The translations under genes and the position numbers were made by a program. 35,130 nt of DNA from Gomphosphaeria aponina SAG 52.96 = DSM 107014 (lineage in GTDB: Bacteria; Cyanobacteriota; Cyanobacteriia; Cyanobacteriales; Gomphosphaeriaceae), in NCBI GenBank assembly GCA_016903655.1, contig JADQBC010000027.1:1-35130 (forward strand). The letters run 5' to 3'. The notes under the pieces were generated by a model, which made no database searches, had not been told where the DNA came from, and saw only the letters and a list, made by a program, of their open reading frames with translations. Shown here one piece after another: positions 16,306-25,323 of this stretch (its first letter is position 1; each line of letters opens with the position of its first letter).

Positions 16306-17040
16306 ATGTATTACTCTAAAGATAGACAAGATGTATTTCTAGCTAAATATGTATTTCCACATCTAAATAATGGTTTTTTTGTAGAGATAGGTGCAGCTAA
16401 TGGGATAATAGCAAGCAACACTTATTATTTTGAAAAAGAAAAAAACTGGCAAGGTATTTTAATTGAACCAAGAAAAAAAACATTTATGGCCTTGAAAAAC
16501 AATCGCAAATCTATTTGTATTAATTGTGCAATAGCAAAAGAAGAAGAAAAAGCTTTATTTTTAGAAGCTTCTATACTGAGTGGTTTAGTCAGAGAATATG
16601 AAAAAAAGCATATCCAAATGATAGAAAGACGATTTATTGATAGAGAATCCGAGATACAAGTTTACTACGTCCAGCTTAGGAATTTTATGTCTATCCTTAG
16701 TGAATATAAGATTAATGAAATAAATTTATTGTCCATAGACACTGAAGGAGGAGAACTTGAAATCCTAAAATCTATTAATTATGACAAAATAAAAATAGAA
16801 GTGATTATAGCAGAAGATAACTATAACGATTTAAAAGACTTAAACTCTTTTTTAGAAAGTAAAGGGTTTATTTTACTGTTTAGGCTATTAAACGATGGAA
16901 TTTTTATTAATAAAAGTATTCTGCCTAATGTAATAGTAAATATTGAGCAAAAATGGGATGAATTTTTATTAGAATTTGGAAATGATAACAACAAAGGGCA
17001 ACGGTTAATTGAGAGAACAATTACTGGTTATCAGTTTTGA
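16306..17040 (+). CDS. FkbM family SAM-dependent methyltransferase
   Basis: A 244-residue protein. The SAM-binding motif is FFVEIGAANGIIASNTYYFE (residues 24-43), followed by GILIEPRKKTF, and the late motif is LLSIDTEGGELEIL (D145). This family typically O-methylates sugars or other glycan parts. The last 15 or so residues (from about 17000) are translated out of frame from an older sulfotransferase sequence (see 17005-17248), so the native C-terminus was probably replaced. A 147-bp A+T-rich gap precedes it; an AAGGA lies 15 bp before the ATG. Confidence 0.88.
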   Translation: MYYSKDRQDVFLAKYVFPHLNNGFFVEIGAANGIIASNTYYFEKEKNWQGILIEPRKKTFMALKNNRKSICINCAIAKEEEKALFLEASILSGLVREYEKKHIQMIERRFIDRESEIQVYYVQLRNFMSILSEYKINEINLLSIDTEGGELEILKSINYDKIKIEVIIAEDNYNDLKDLNSFLESKGFILLFRLLNDGIFINKSILPNVIVNIEQKWDEFLLEFGNDNNKGQRLIERTITGYQF

Positions 17041-17248
17041 AGATCTTTCTACTAACCCTTATTCAACCATGGGAGAAGTGTTTGAATTTTTAGGTTTACC
17101 AGCTTACGAAAATGCAGAGTATAAAAAGTATAATCCTGGTTCTTATGATCCAGTGAATGATTCGATGGGCTCGACTTTATCAGACTTCTTTAAACCATAT
17201 AATAAGATGTTAGAAGAACTTTTAGATAAGCAGTTTAATTGGCAATAA
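17005..17248 (+). pseudogene. Sulfotransferase C-terminal remnant
   Basis: One frame reads REQLLVISFEDLSTNPYS...EVFEFLGLP and ends NKMLEELLDKQFNWQ. This matches the C-terminal 75 or so residues of the TPR-sulfotransferases at 20473 and 22534 (REQFLIL, NEDL, FDFLxxP, EFLGMKFDW). An in-frame TAA at 17006-17008 closes the frame upstream and no PAPS-binding part remains. It is therefore the tail of a deleted sulfotransferase gene, whose first part was replaced by the FkbM gene. The nominal TTG at 17009 is not a credible start. Confidence 0.8.
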
Positions 17249-17271
17249 AAACAAGAGAAGAGTTACAAATA

Positions 17272-19140
17272 ATGAAAGAGCAAACACAAAAAACAGAAGC
17301 TGAACAGTATTTTCAAAGTGCTGAACAACTTAAACAAAATGGTAAAATCGAAGAAGCCATTATTGCTGGTGAACGTGCTATTGAATTAGAGCCAGAAAAA
17401 GATAGATATTATTTATTTTTAGGTGATTTATTAAGTAAAACAGGAAAAATAGAAGCAGCAATTAGTTGTTATGAAAGTGCTCTAGAAGCTAATCCTGATA
17501 GTTTTTTAGTTTGTCATAAATTAGGTGATGTTCTAGAAAAAGACAATAAAATTGAACAAGCTATCAAATATCAAGAAAAAGCTATTCAGTTAAATCCTAG
17601 ATTTGGTTGGTCATATTTCTATTTGGGAAATATTTTTAACAAGCAAGGTTTACAAGAAAAAGCAGTTCACTACTATCAGCAAGCTATTAATTGTAATCCA
17701 AAATCAACTAATGCCCAATTTTGTATAAAATTAGGTGAAACATTGCAAGCACAAGGGGAATTAAATCAAGCAATAAAAATATACAAAAGTTTGCTAAAGA
17801 GTGATGCCAAAAACAAACAAGAATCATTAATTTATTATAAAATAGGTTTGGTTTTATCAGAACAAAAAAAATACGATGAAGCAATAACTAATTTAATTAA
17901 AGCATTGCAAAGTCAACCAAATTATAGACAAGCTTATCAAAAACTAGGAGATTTACTTTGCGAGAAAAATCAACGAGATGATGCGGCTAAATGTTTTAAA
18001 AACATTTTACCAAAAAATATTTTATCTGAATTTGGTTTTTTAGAAACAAGAAACAAAATAGCATTAACTGCGGAGCTTAATAATGTAGAAATTAGAAAAG
18101 TTAATTCTAGTTATAAAGTATCTTACTCACCACCTAAAACATTAGATGGTAAAGTACCTCCTTTGCTTCAAACAAGTCAAGCAAAGATACCAGAAACATT
18201 TGTAGCAATAATTCCTAATGGTAGAGCTTATTTGGATGGTTATAATAATGCCTTTATTAGCTCAGATAATCAATTATTAGCAGATATATCTAGTGAAAAT
18301 GCAGAGCTTATTATAGCTTCGGATAAATTACCAAATCCTGTTCAGATAGATGGTACATTCTGCTCTTTAGTAACTCCTGGTGCTGGTGGTGTTTACTATC
18401 ATTGGATGGTAGATTTATTGCCACGCATAGAATTGGTTCGTCAAAGTGGCATTTCTTTAGATAGTATAGATAAATTCTTAGTTAATAGATACAAGAGTAG
18501 ATTTCAAAAAGAAACACTTAATCATTTAGGAATATCTTCAGCAAAAATTATTGAATCTGAAAAATATCCTCATGTAAAAGCAAAAAAAATGATTATTCCT
18601 GTTTTAAATAACTCAAATGGAATAAAAGCAGGAAAGTGGATTTATGACTTTTTGAAAAGAGAATTTATTGTTAATGAGAGGGAGAAAATTGTTGCTCACT
18701 CACCAAGAATATATATAAGTCGTAGTCAAGCAAAATCTCGGAAAATTATTAATGAAAATGAAGTAATAAATTTCCTCAGCAAATTAGGTTTTCAGAGTGT
18801 AATTTTAGAATCAATGCCAGTTATACAACAGGCAAATTTAATGTCTCAAGCAGAAGCAATAGTGTCTCCTCATGGTGCTGGATTAACTAATCTAGCATTT
18901 TGTTCTTCAGGAGCTAAAGTTATAGAAATATTCGGGGAACATATTAATCCTTCATATTGGGCAATAAGTAATTCTTGTGAATTAGACTATTACTCTTTAT
19001 TTTGTGATAATAGTGTTTTTGAATTAGAAAAGTCAAACACTGTTCAATATATAAAAGATTTTCAAGCAAGAAATAAAAAAGATATTTTAGTTAATATTGA
19101 TTCTCTATCAAGTTTAATTGAAATGAGTGGATTAATTTAA
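17272..19140 (+). CDS. TPR-GT61 (DUF563) glycosyltransferase
   Basis: The start is taken at ATG 17272 (MKEQTQKTEAEQY) rather than a TTG at 17239 that overlaps the sulfotransferase remnant; 622 residues. Residues about 1-250 are seven or so TPRs. Residues about 365-600 are a GT61 domain: YYHWMVDLLPR (H377), RIYISRSQAKSRKI, and SPHGAGLTNLAF (H534), the hallmark of DUF563/EOGT-like enzymes. The family adds xylose, GlcNAc or other sugars; the donor here is unknown. The TPR-plus-glycosyltransferase architecture recalls O-GlcNAc transferase in layout only. Confidence 0.92.
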   Translation: MKEQTQKTEAEQYFQSAEQLKQNGKIEEAIIAGERAIELEPEKDRYYLFLGDLLSKTGKIEAAISCYESALEANPDSFLVCHKLGDVLEKDNKIEQAIKYQEKAIQLNPRFGWSYFYLGNIFNKQGLQEKAVHYYQQAINCNPKSTNAQFCIKLGETLQAQGELNQAIKIYKSLLKSDAKNKQESLIYYKIGLVLSEQKKYDEAITNLIKALQSQPNYRQAYQKLGDLLCEKNQRDDAAKCFKNILPKNILSEFGFLETRNKIALTAELNNVEIRKVNSSYKVSYSPPKTLDGKVPPLLQTSQAKIPETFVAIIPNGRAYLDGYNNAFISSDNQLLADISSENAELIIASDKLPNPVQIDGTFCSLVTPGAGGVYYHWMVDLLPRIELVRQSGISLDSIDKFLVNRYKSRFQKETLNHLGISSAKIIESEKYPHVKAKKMIIPVLNNSNGIKAGKWIYDFLKREFIVNEREKIVAHSPRIYISRSQAKSRKIINENEVINFLSKLGFQSVILESMPVIQQANLMSQAEAIVSPHGAGLTNLAFCSSGAKVIEIFGEHINPSYWAISNSCELDYYSLFCDNSVFELEKSNTVQYIKDFQARNKKDILVNIDSLSSLIEMSGLI

Positions 19141-19179
19141 ATTATTAATTATTTGAATGGCGATCGCTATTGATATCGG

Positions 19180-19251
19180 CAACTCATTCAATTAAAACCT
19201 GATGATTCACAATTTTTGCTTGACATCAAAGCAATGGTTGATGAAAAATAA
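19180..19251 (+). pseudogene. C-terminal remnant of a TPR protein
   Basis: The frame reads QLIQLKPDDSQFLLDIKAM and ends VDEK-stop at 19249-19251, typical of the closing helix of a TPR protein. No start or upstream repeats remain; a HIP1 site lies just before it (19160-19167). Short, so moderate confidence. Confidence 0.45.
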
Positions 19252-19284
19252 GCTCAAGAAAACCTATCAAACTCACATTAAATT

Positions 19285-19971
19285 ATGCAAAAAGTCGAAC
19301 AAATCAATAATTCTGAGAGATTACTAACTAAGGAAGATTTCGGTAGTGCTGAAGAGGAAAAAGAAAGATTTCAGCAAAGAGTTTTGGCAATGCAAAATAA
19401 AGCTGAACCAATTTATATTCAATTTGGTTGTGGTCCAAGACCATTTTCTAACTTCCTAAACGTAGATGTAAAACCCCTTAGGCTAAACCCATCACACCAT
19501 CAAAAGATGAAAATTTCTTATGAAAAAATGTACAAAAATATTTTTTATTATCCTTGGTTAGATTCTCCACTACCTATTCCTGACAACTGTGTGGATTTTG
19601 TTTGTCATGAAGATATGTTTGAACATTTATCTCAGATGCAACAGTTTTTACTATTGGCTGAGGTCAAAAGAATACTTAAACCTAAACATTTTCATCGTAT
19701 CAATACACCTTGTCTTGCTGATTCAATGCGTATTCACTCAGAATTTTCTAAAGGCTATGAAGGGGTTTACCAAGGTGAGTGGAAAAAATGGAATCATATT
19801 AACTTGATTACACGCAATATACTTGATGAAATGGCTCGAATTGTTGGCTATAGCTATGTTGCATTTAATTCTAAGAATGGCTCAGTATCAGGAGTTGAGT
19901 TTACAGAAAATCGACCTGCCCGCGATCGTGATCGTATAACAGGAAACGTCTTTGCAGATCTTATGAAATAG
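19285..19971 (+). CDS. SAM-dependent methyltransferase-like protein
   Basis: A 228-residue protein. Motif I is YIQFGCGPRPFSNFLNVDV (residues 44-62). CVDFVCHEDMFEHLSQMQQ (about 105-123) matches the DxxxxxxxxEHL post-motif of class I methyltransferases, followed by EVKRILKP. It resembles Methyltransf_11-type enzymes found in glycan clusters. The acceptor is unknown. The gene is followed directly by a transposase remnant, so the 3' end may be close to an insertion border. Confidence 0.75.
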   Translation: MQKVEQINNSERLLTKEDFGSAEEEKERFQQRVLAMQNKAEPIYIQFGCGPRPFSNFLNVDVKPLRLNPSHHQKMKISYEKMYKNIFYYPWLDSPLPIPDNCVDFVCHEDMFEHLSQMQQFLLLAEVKRILKPKHFHRINTPCLADSMRIHSEFSKGYEGVYQGEWKKWNHINLITRNILDEMARIVGYSYVAFNSKNGSVSGVEFTENRPARDRDRITGNVFADLMK

Positions 19972-20027
19972 AGGCAAATTGTTGCACAGATTTTGCCACT
20001 TTGTCAGGTTATTTTTGTAACAAAATT

Positions 20028-20415
20028 GCAGTAAAACCCAACCTAGTAAGTGGTAATTTATTGCCAAAATTACAAGACGTCAAACAAAATTTTAGCAAAA
20101 TCGGGGAAATGCACGAACAGAAAGAAAAGTTTAGAAAAATATATGATACTAACTCGAACTGGGTAGAAGGACTGTTTGAATTAGCAGACTGGTTAAAGAA
20201 ATCAGTAAAAGTGTTTTCCGAAAAGTACACAAAATATTAAAAATTGGTTAGGAGAAATAATTGGTTACTTTGAGCATAGAACTACAAATGGAGGAGTTGA
20301 AGGAATTAACAACAAATTAAAGTTGCTCAAAAGGAGAGCTTACGGATTTAGGAATTTTGATAATTTCAATATTAGAAGTTTACTAGCTTGGTATTTTACT
20401 ATCAATTCAGCATAA
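20028..20415 (+). mobile_element. ISL3-family transposase remnant (frameshifted, 5'-truncated)
   Basis: The first frame (to a stop at 20238-20240) carries a linker typical of ISL3 transposases (HEQKEKFRKIY, WVEGLFELADWLKK). After a +1 shift the second frame reads WLGEIIGYFEHRTTNGGVEG and continues NNKLKLLKRRAYGFRNFDNF up to the stop at 20413-20415. RTTNGxVEGxNxKxKxxKRxxxGFRNFxNF is the diagnostic end of the ISL3 DDE domain. The N-terminal two thirds are missing and terminal repeats were not identified. Inactive. Confidence 0.85.
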
Positions 20416-20472
20416 TAAGTACCGAAGACCCAATAAATAAAACTTAAAGGAAGATAAAAAGGAGAAAAGGGA

Positions 20473-22308
20473 ATGAAAAAATATCTAGAAATAGCCAGAG
20501 AAATGCAGAAGAAGGGAAATGTTCAAATGGCAATAGTTAATTACCAAAAAGCAATAGTAGAGCAACCAGAGCAACCAGCATTGGTATATCACCAATTGGG
20601 AGATTTGTTAAGGAAAAATGGTCAGTTAGAAGAAGCGATCGCTGCCTATCAAAAAGCTATAGCAAGTAAACCAGTTGATCCTGATTGTGTACCTGCTTTA
20701 TATAATTTGGCTGAGATTTACGAGCAAAAGAAAGAATTAGAAAAAGAGCTTGAATATCGTCATAAGCTTGTAGAACTAAAACCTCAAAATTTGAGATTCT
20801 TTAATAAAATAAAATCAGCATATTTGAAAAATAGTTTAGAAAAAAATGACCTGGCGGTAGTTTTCTCTTACTATAATGATTTGCTATGCTTAAAAGCTAT
20901 AGAATACCTGCAACCTGATGTGCTAGAAAAAGTCAACTTAGATTTTGGAAAAGAAATTATCAAAATTAGCACTAGAAAAGGTCAGTTTGAAGAAGCTGTT
21001 AGACTTTTCAAAACAATGAGTAACAAATATCCAGATAATTATGTTATTCATTATTGTATCGGAAAAGTTTTAGCAAAACAAGATAAATTTGAGCAAGCAA
21101 TTATTTGTTATCAAAAGGCAATTGAGATTAAACCAGATTTTTATCAAGCATTTTTTGAATTAGGAAAAGTTTTTCAGGAAAAAGCTGATTGGGATGATGC
21201 GTTTTTATGTTTTACAAAATGCCTTCAAATCGACTCAAAATACAAAGATGTTTATTTACGGTTAAAACCTCGCAATTCTGCACAATGGGAAACGACAAAA
21301 AAACTTTTTCAACATGCCATTGAACAGATAGAACTATCTGACTCGCCGAATCTACCTCGGGGAGGTTTGGCACCTCTAATATCTGTTATATTTGCGCAAC
21401 AACTAGAAAAACACAACGAGACAGCAGCAGCAATTGCTTGTTATCAAAATTCTATTTATAATCAATTAAAAATATCTAAACCTGAATTTGTAAGAGAATA
21501 TTGGGATACTGGAAATGTAAAGCTTTTGCCGCCTAATTTTATGATGCTTTCTATAGGAAAGTGTGGTACAACAGCTCTCTATGATTATGCAATTCAACAT
21601 CCACAAATATTGCCAGCAATTATTAAAGAACCAATGTATTTAAATCTCTTGCTACCTAAATTTAAAAAAATCGAGAAAAATCAAGACTGGTCTTTATTGA
21701 ATGCTAATAAAGAAATTTATTTGGCGCATTTTCCTCCTAGACCAACATCAAATACATATATAACTGGAGAAGCAAGTACAACAAGCATTTTTCCAGGGAT
21801 AGAAAGAATAATCTTTAATTGGTTTCCAAACATAAAAATAATCTCAATTTTAAGAAATCCAATTAAAAGATTGATTTCTGCATACAATTTTAGAATAAAA
21901 AATGAGCAAAGATCATTGGAAGAAGTAATTAAATTAGAGCTTGAACAATTAGAAGGAATGAAAGAAATAACTCAAATAAATGAATTGATGAAGCAAAAAC
22001 AATTAAGTCATTATCTGTTGCCTGGTATATACATAAGTGTCTTAAAAAGATGGATAGATATTTTTCCTAGAGAACAGTTTCTCATTTTAAGCAATGAAGA
22101 TCTAGCTAAAGATCCTGCCAAAGTAATGAAGCAAGTCTTTGATTTCTTGGAAGTACCTAATTATAATCAATTTAGTAATTATATACCCAAAAATGTAGGG
22201 CGTTATCCCCAAGTCATTGATGAAAAATTACTCTCTCGCTTATCCGAATTTTACAAACCTCATAACCAGAGATTAGAAGAGTTTTTGGGAATGAAATTTG
22301 ACTGGTAA
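20473..22308 (+). CDS. TPR-sulfotransferase fusion
   Basis: A 611-residue protein with a good AAGGAG site 8 bp before the ATG. Residues about 1-270 are TPRs, with VYHQLGDLLRKNGQLEEAIAAY near 35-56. The sulfotransferase domain follows from about 350: MMLSIGKCGTTALYDY (K363, T366, T367) is the phosphosulfate loop and ISILRNPIKRLISAY (R461, S469) the 3'-phosphate motif. REQFLIL, NEDLAKDP and FDFLEVP follow. It probably sulfates a glycan or a tyrosine-like acceptor presented by the TPRs (inference). It is a paralogue of the next gene, and the two share a nearly identical 76-bp 3' end. A HIP1 site at 20635-20642 encodes AIA. Confidence 0.92.
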   Translation: MKKYLEIAREMQKKGNVQMAIVNYQKAIVEQPEQPALVYHQLGDLLRKNGQLEEAIAAYQKAIASKPVDPDCVPALYNLAEIYEQKKELEKELEYRHKLVELKPQNLRFFNKIKSAYLKNSLEKNDLAVVFSYYNDLLCLKAIEYLQPDVLEKVNLDFGKEIIKISTRKGQFEEAVRLFKTMSNKYPDNYVIHYCIGKVLAKQDKFEQAIICYQKAIEIKPDFYQAFFELGKVFQEKADWDDAFLCFTKCLQIDSKYKDVYLRLKPRNSAQWETTKKLFQHAIEQIELSDSPNLPRGGLAPLISVIFAQQLEKHNETAAAIACYQNSIYNQLKISKPEFVREYWDTGNVKLLPPNFMMLSIGKCGTTALYDYAIQHPQILPAIIKEPMYLNLLLPKFKKIEKNQDWSLLNANKEIYLAHFPPRPTSNTYITGEASTTSIFPGIERIIFNWFPNIKIISILRNPIKRLISAYNFRIKNEQRSLEEVIKLELEQLEGMKEITQINELMKQKQLSHYLLPGIYISVLKRWIDIFPREQFLILSNEDLAKDPAKVMKQVFDFLEVPNYNQFSNYIPKNVGRYPQVIDEKLLSRLSEFYKPHNQRLEEFLGMKFDW

Positions 22309-22361
22309 TATGGGAAAAGAAATAATCTTGAGTTAGAAAAAACCTCAGACTTAATTTCAAT

Positions 22362-22390
22362 CACCAAAGCCCTATTTTTTTGGTTTTTTG
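22362..22390 (+). terminator. Weak terminator-like hairpin
   Basis: ACCAAA (22362-22367) pairs with TTTGGT (22379-22384), followed by a T run. The stem is short and A+T-rich, so this is a weak candidate between the two TPR-sulfotransferase genes. The rest of the 225-bp gap shows nothing recognisable. Confidence 0.3.
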
Positions 22391-22533
22391 TTAATATTGT
22401 TAATAGTTGCTAACAAAGCATTACGCATTCAGCAACGCCAAAAAATCTAGGTAATAAGCTACAAACTATTTACAGATATAATTTAAAATGCGCTAATTCA
22501 AATACAGTAGAAATCAAACAAAAGGTATCATAT

Positions 22534-24660
22534 ATGCAGCAAAAACTAACAGCGAAAGACTACTTAAATTTAGGAAACAAATTAAGAAAAGAAGAAAAAC
22601 TAAATCAGGCAATAAAGCAATACTCTTTAGCTCTAGAAATAAATGCTGATTATATACCAGCTTTATCTGAGTTGGCAGGGATTTATGAAAGCAAAAAACA
22701 ATTGAACAAAGCTTATAAATATCGCCTGCAAATAGCAAAGCTGCAATCAGATAATCCTGTGGCACAAGCAAGTTTGGCAAGAACATTGATGAGTCAGGGA
22801 AAAACTGAGGAAGCAATAGAAGTTTATCAAAAAGCGATCGCTTTGCCACAGCCGCCAGCTACTGTTTATCACGAATTAGGAAATGCTTTGGCAAAAAATG
22901 GTAAGTTGGAAGAGGCGATCGCTGCTTATAAAAAAGCAATAGAGAGTAATCCAGTAACACCAGTGGTGATTTGGAACAAACTAGGGGATGTTTTGAGTAA
23001 GCAAAAAAAGTGGGATGAAGCTTTAAGAGCATATCAAGAAGCAAAAAAATTGAAGCCAAATAACCCTGATTTGTACATCAAATTAGCAGATTTATATTAT
23101 AAACAAGGGAATCTAGCCACAAGTATTGACAACTATCAGCAAGCCATAAGATTAAAACCAGAGCAACCATTTAAAGTTTACAAAGATTTAGCCAACTGTC
23201 TGAGTAAACACAGCAAAATAGATACCATCCTCTCAGTATATCATCAGATCCTAGAAGCCAATGAAAACCTTGAACCAGAAGTTGACCGTTGCTTTGAAGA
23301 GGTACTTGTAAGAGCTTGTACACCAGAGAATCAATTCGATGATGTTATTTCATTTTTCCGCAAAGTTATTAAAAATCAACCAAAAAATGCTTATTATAAT
23401 TATGTTTTAGGGAATATATTAGTTAGAAAAGGCGAGACAAATAAAGCAATACAATTTTATCAAAAAGCCATTGAAATTGAACCGAAATTTTATCAAGCTC
23501 AGATAAAATTGGGTTTTTTATTTATCGAAAAAAATCAAATGGATGCTGCCTTAGCTTGTGCAACAAAAAGTGTGAAAATCAATCCTAAATTGCCACAAAC
23601 CAGGAAATTATTACAACTTTTAATACACAGAAAGCTTTCTCCTGAGCAGCTAGAAAGAATGGAAAAAGCTTATGAAGAGGCTATGGATTATTTAGCCAAA
23701 AATAATCAAAGTTTTGGTAATTTAGCTTTCCCATTAGGGAATCACTTTAGAAAGCAGGGTAGAATAGCTGAGGGAATCTCTCTTCATCAAAAATATATAA
23801 AATATAACCTGGAAAAAACCAAACCAGAATTTGTGAAAAAATATTGGGAAAGGAGTAAATGTTCACCACCCAACTTTATGATACTTGGAGTACAAAAATG
23901 TGGAACAACTGCTCTTTATGGTTATTTATGTGAACATCCTAATATGTTGCCAACAATAGCAAAAGAGCCTCAATATTTAATCCAATTGATTAAAGCTAAA
24001 GAAAAAATCAAGAAAAATAAAAATTCACAATGGTTGAATGAGATAGTTGATAGTTATTTGGCTTTCTTTCCTCCTAGACCTGAAGGAAGTCAATTTGTTG
24101 CTGGAGATGCAAGTGTAGGTAACATTACTCCAGGCATAGAAGAAATAGTCAGTAAATTATTTCCCCAAACTAAGTTTATAATCATCGTAAGAGATCCAGT
24201 AAAACGCATAATATCTCAATACTATCATTGGGTCAATTTATTTAACGAAAAGAGAAGTTTAGAGTCAATTATATATGGAGAATTAGAAGTATTTGAAGGG
24301 AAAAAAGAAATCGGAAAAATAATAGAAGATATAGCATTTAATAAGCCTGGTCAAATGATCGGTAGGTACTATTTAATTCACGGTTTATATGTTTATTTTA
24401 TAGAAAGATGGTTCAAACTTTTTCCTCGGGAACAGTTTCTGATTTTGAAAAATGAGGATTTGAGTAAAGATACGGCAGGAGTGATGAAACAGGTTTTTGA
24501 TTTTCTGGGATTACCTGAGTATCAATATAAAAATTTTCCCAGAAAAAATGCAACGCCTTATCCCCAGGCAAATGAAGATTTGCTTGCTCGCTTATCTGAA
24601 TTTTACAAACCTCATAACCAGAGATTAGAAGAGTTTTTGGGAATGAAATTTGACTGGTAA
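22534..24660 (+). CDS. TPR-sulfotransferase fusion (paralogue)
   Basis: A 708-residue protein. Residues about 1-370 are about ten TPRs, including VYHELGNALAKNGKLEEAIA. The sulfotransferase domain lies at about 440-708: MILGVQKCGTTALYGY (K455, T458, T459) as the phosphosulfate loop and IIIVRDPVKRIISQYYHW (R553, S561) as the 3'-phosphate motif, then REQFLIL, NEDLSKDT, FDFLGLP. Same architecture as the preceding gene but with more TPRs. It ends the glycan run; the next gene is on the other strand. HIP1 sites at 22834-22841 and 22915-22922 fall in TPR codons. Confidence 0.92.
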   Translation: MQQKLTAKDYLNLGNKLRKEEKLNQAIKQYSLALEINADYIPALSELAGIYESKKQLNKAYKYRLQIAKLQSDNPVAQASLARTLMSQGKTEEAIEVYQKAIALPQPPATVYHELGNALAKNGKLEEAIAAYKKAIESNPVTPVVIWNKLGDVLSKQKKWDEALRAYQEAKKLKPNNPDLYIKLADLYYKQGNLATSIDNYQQAIRLKPEQPFKVYKDLANCLSKHSKIDTILSVYHQILEANENLEPEVDRCFEEVLVRACTPENQFDDVISFFRKVIKNQPKNAYYNYVLGNILVRKGETNKAIQFYQKAIEIEPKFYQAQIKLGFLFIEKNQMDAALACATKSVKINPKLPQTRKLLQLLIHRKLSPEQLERMEKAYEEAMDYLAKNNQSFGNLAFPLGNHFRKQGRIAEGISLHQKYIKYNLEKTKPEFVKKYWERSKCSPPNFMILGVQKCGTTALYGYLCEHPNMLPTIAKEPQYLIQLIKAKEKIKKNKNSQWLNEIVDSYLAFFPPRPEGSQFVAGDASVGNITPGIEEIVSKLFPQTKFIIIVRDPVKRIISQYYHWVNLFNEKRSLESIIYGELEVFEGKKEIGKIIEDIAFNKPGQMIGRYYLIHGLYVYFIERWFKLFPREQFLILKNEDLSKDTAGVMKQVFDFLGLPEYQYKNFPRKNATPYPQANEDLLARLSEFYKPHNQRLEEFLGMKFDW

Positions 24661-24762
24661 TAAGTTATAGTTAGTCCAAATTAACTAGCTTTTTTGTATT
24701 CAATCCGAACCACAAAATTGCCTGTTGCCAACAATCCTCCAATTAATTTTCATTCCTGCTAA

Positions 24763-25086
24763 TTAGAATTTACCACTTCTCAAAAACCAGCCCAAAGTTC
24801 CTGTAATTAACGCTGTGAAAAATATAATAGCTATTTGTCTCCAGTTTTTCAGTTCCCCTACCTTTTCAGCTAAATCAGGTATTTTATCAATAGCTGATTT
24901 TTGAGCTTCTAAACGCCCGTCAATTCTTGCCTGACTTTTTTCTAAATCAATCAAGTGCTTTTCCACAGAATTAAATTTATTGTTGACTTCCTCTTTAAAA
25001 TCTCTCAATTCAGATTTAATCTCAGTTTTCAACTCTTGAATTAAATCTTTTAATTCCTGAAGTTCATTTTCTGTTACTGGACTCAT
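24763..25086 (-). CDS. Membrane-anchored coiled-coil small protein
   Basis: A 107-residue protein. Residues about 5-75 are a charged coiled coil (ELQELKDLIQELKTEIKSEL onward). Residues about 84-102 form one hydrophobic segment (IAIIFFTALITGTLGWFL) with a basic end (RSGKF), so a C-tail anchor is likely. AGGA lies about 7 bp upstream of the ATG. Many cyanobacteria have small proteins of this layout; the function is unknown. Confidence 0.7.
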   Translation of the reverse strand: MSPVTENELQELKDLIQELKTEIKSELRDFKEEVNNKFNSVEKHLIDLEKSQARIDGRLEAQKSAIDKIPDLAEKVGELKNWRQIAIIFFTALITGTLGWFLRSGKF

Positions 25087-25173
25087 ATTACTATCCTGCT
25101 AACTAAATTGGGAATAAGTTGCGATCGCTTCCTTTCCTTAATCATAATTTTAATCCATAACTGGGCATCCAGC

Positions 25174-25323
25174 CTAAATCAAGGCAATGTAAAAAACAAA
25201 CCTGGTAGATAAGTAAAAATGACAACCCTCTTCCAATAGATCTCTTGCGAAATTACGAAAAGCAGCGTTGACAACCAGTAAATTACCGTATCGTGACAGT
25301 TGATAAATTCTTTCTTGATTCAC
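25174..25323 (-). CDS. Small ORF translationally coupled to the gene upstream
   Basis: GTG at 25323 overlaps the TGA that ends the longer upstream frame (GTGA). It encodes 49 residues (NQERIYQLSRYGNLLVVNAA...ARDLLEEGCHFYL) and reads as genuine protein. I do not recognise it. It may be the shortened remnant of a larger partner gene. The overlap suggests the two were a coupled pair before decay. Confidence 0.4.
   Translation of the reverse strand: MNQERIYQLSRYGNLLVVNAAFRNFARDLLEEGCHFYLSTRFVFYIALI

Noticed and set aside
17009-17248. 79-codon ORF as an intact gene
   Set aside because: Only the last part of a sulfotransferase, no PAPS-binding motif, TTG preceded at once by a stop; treated as a remnant.
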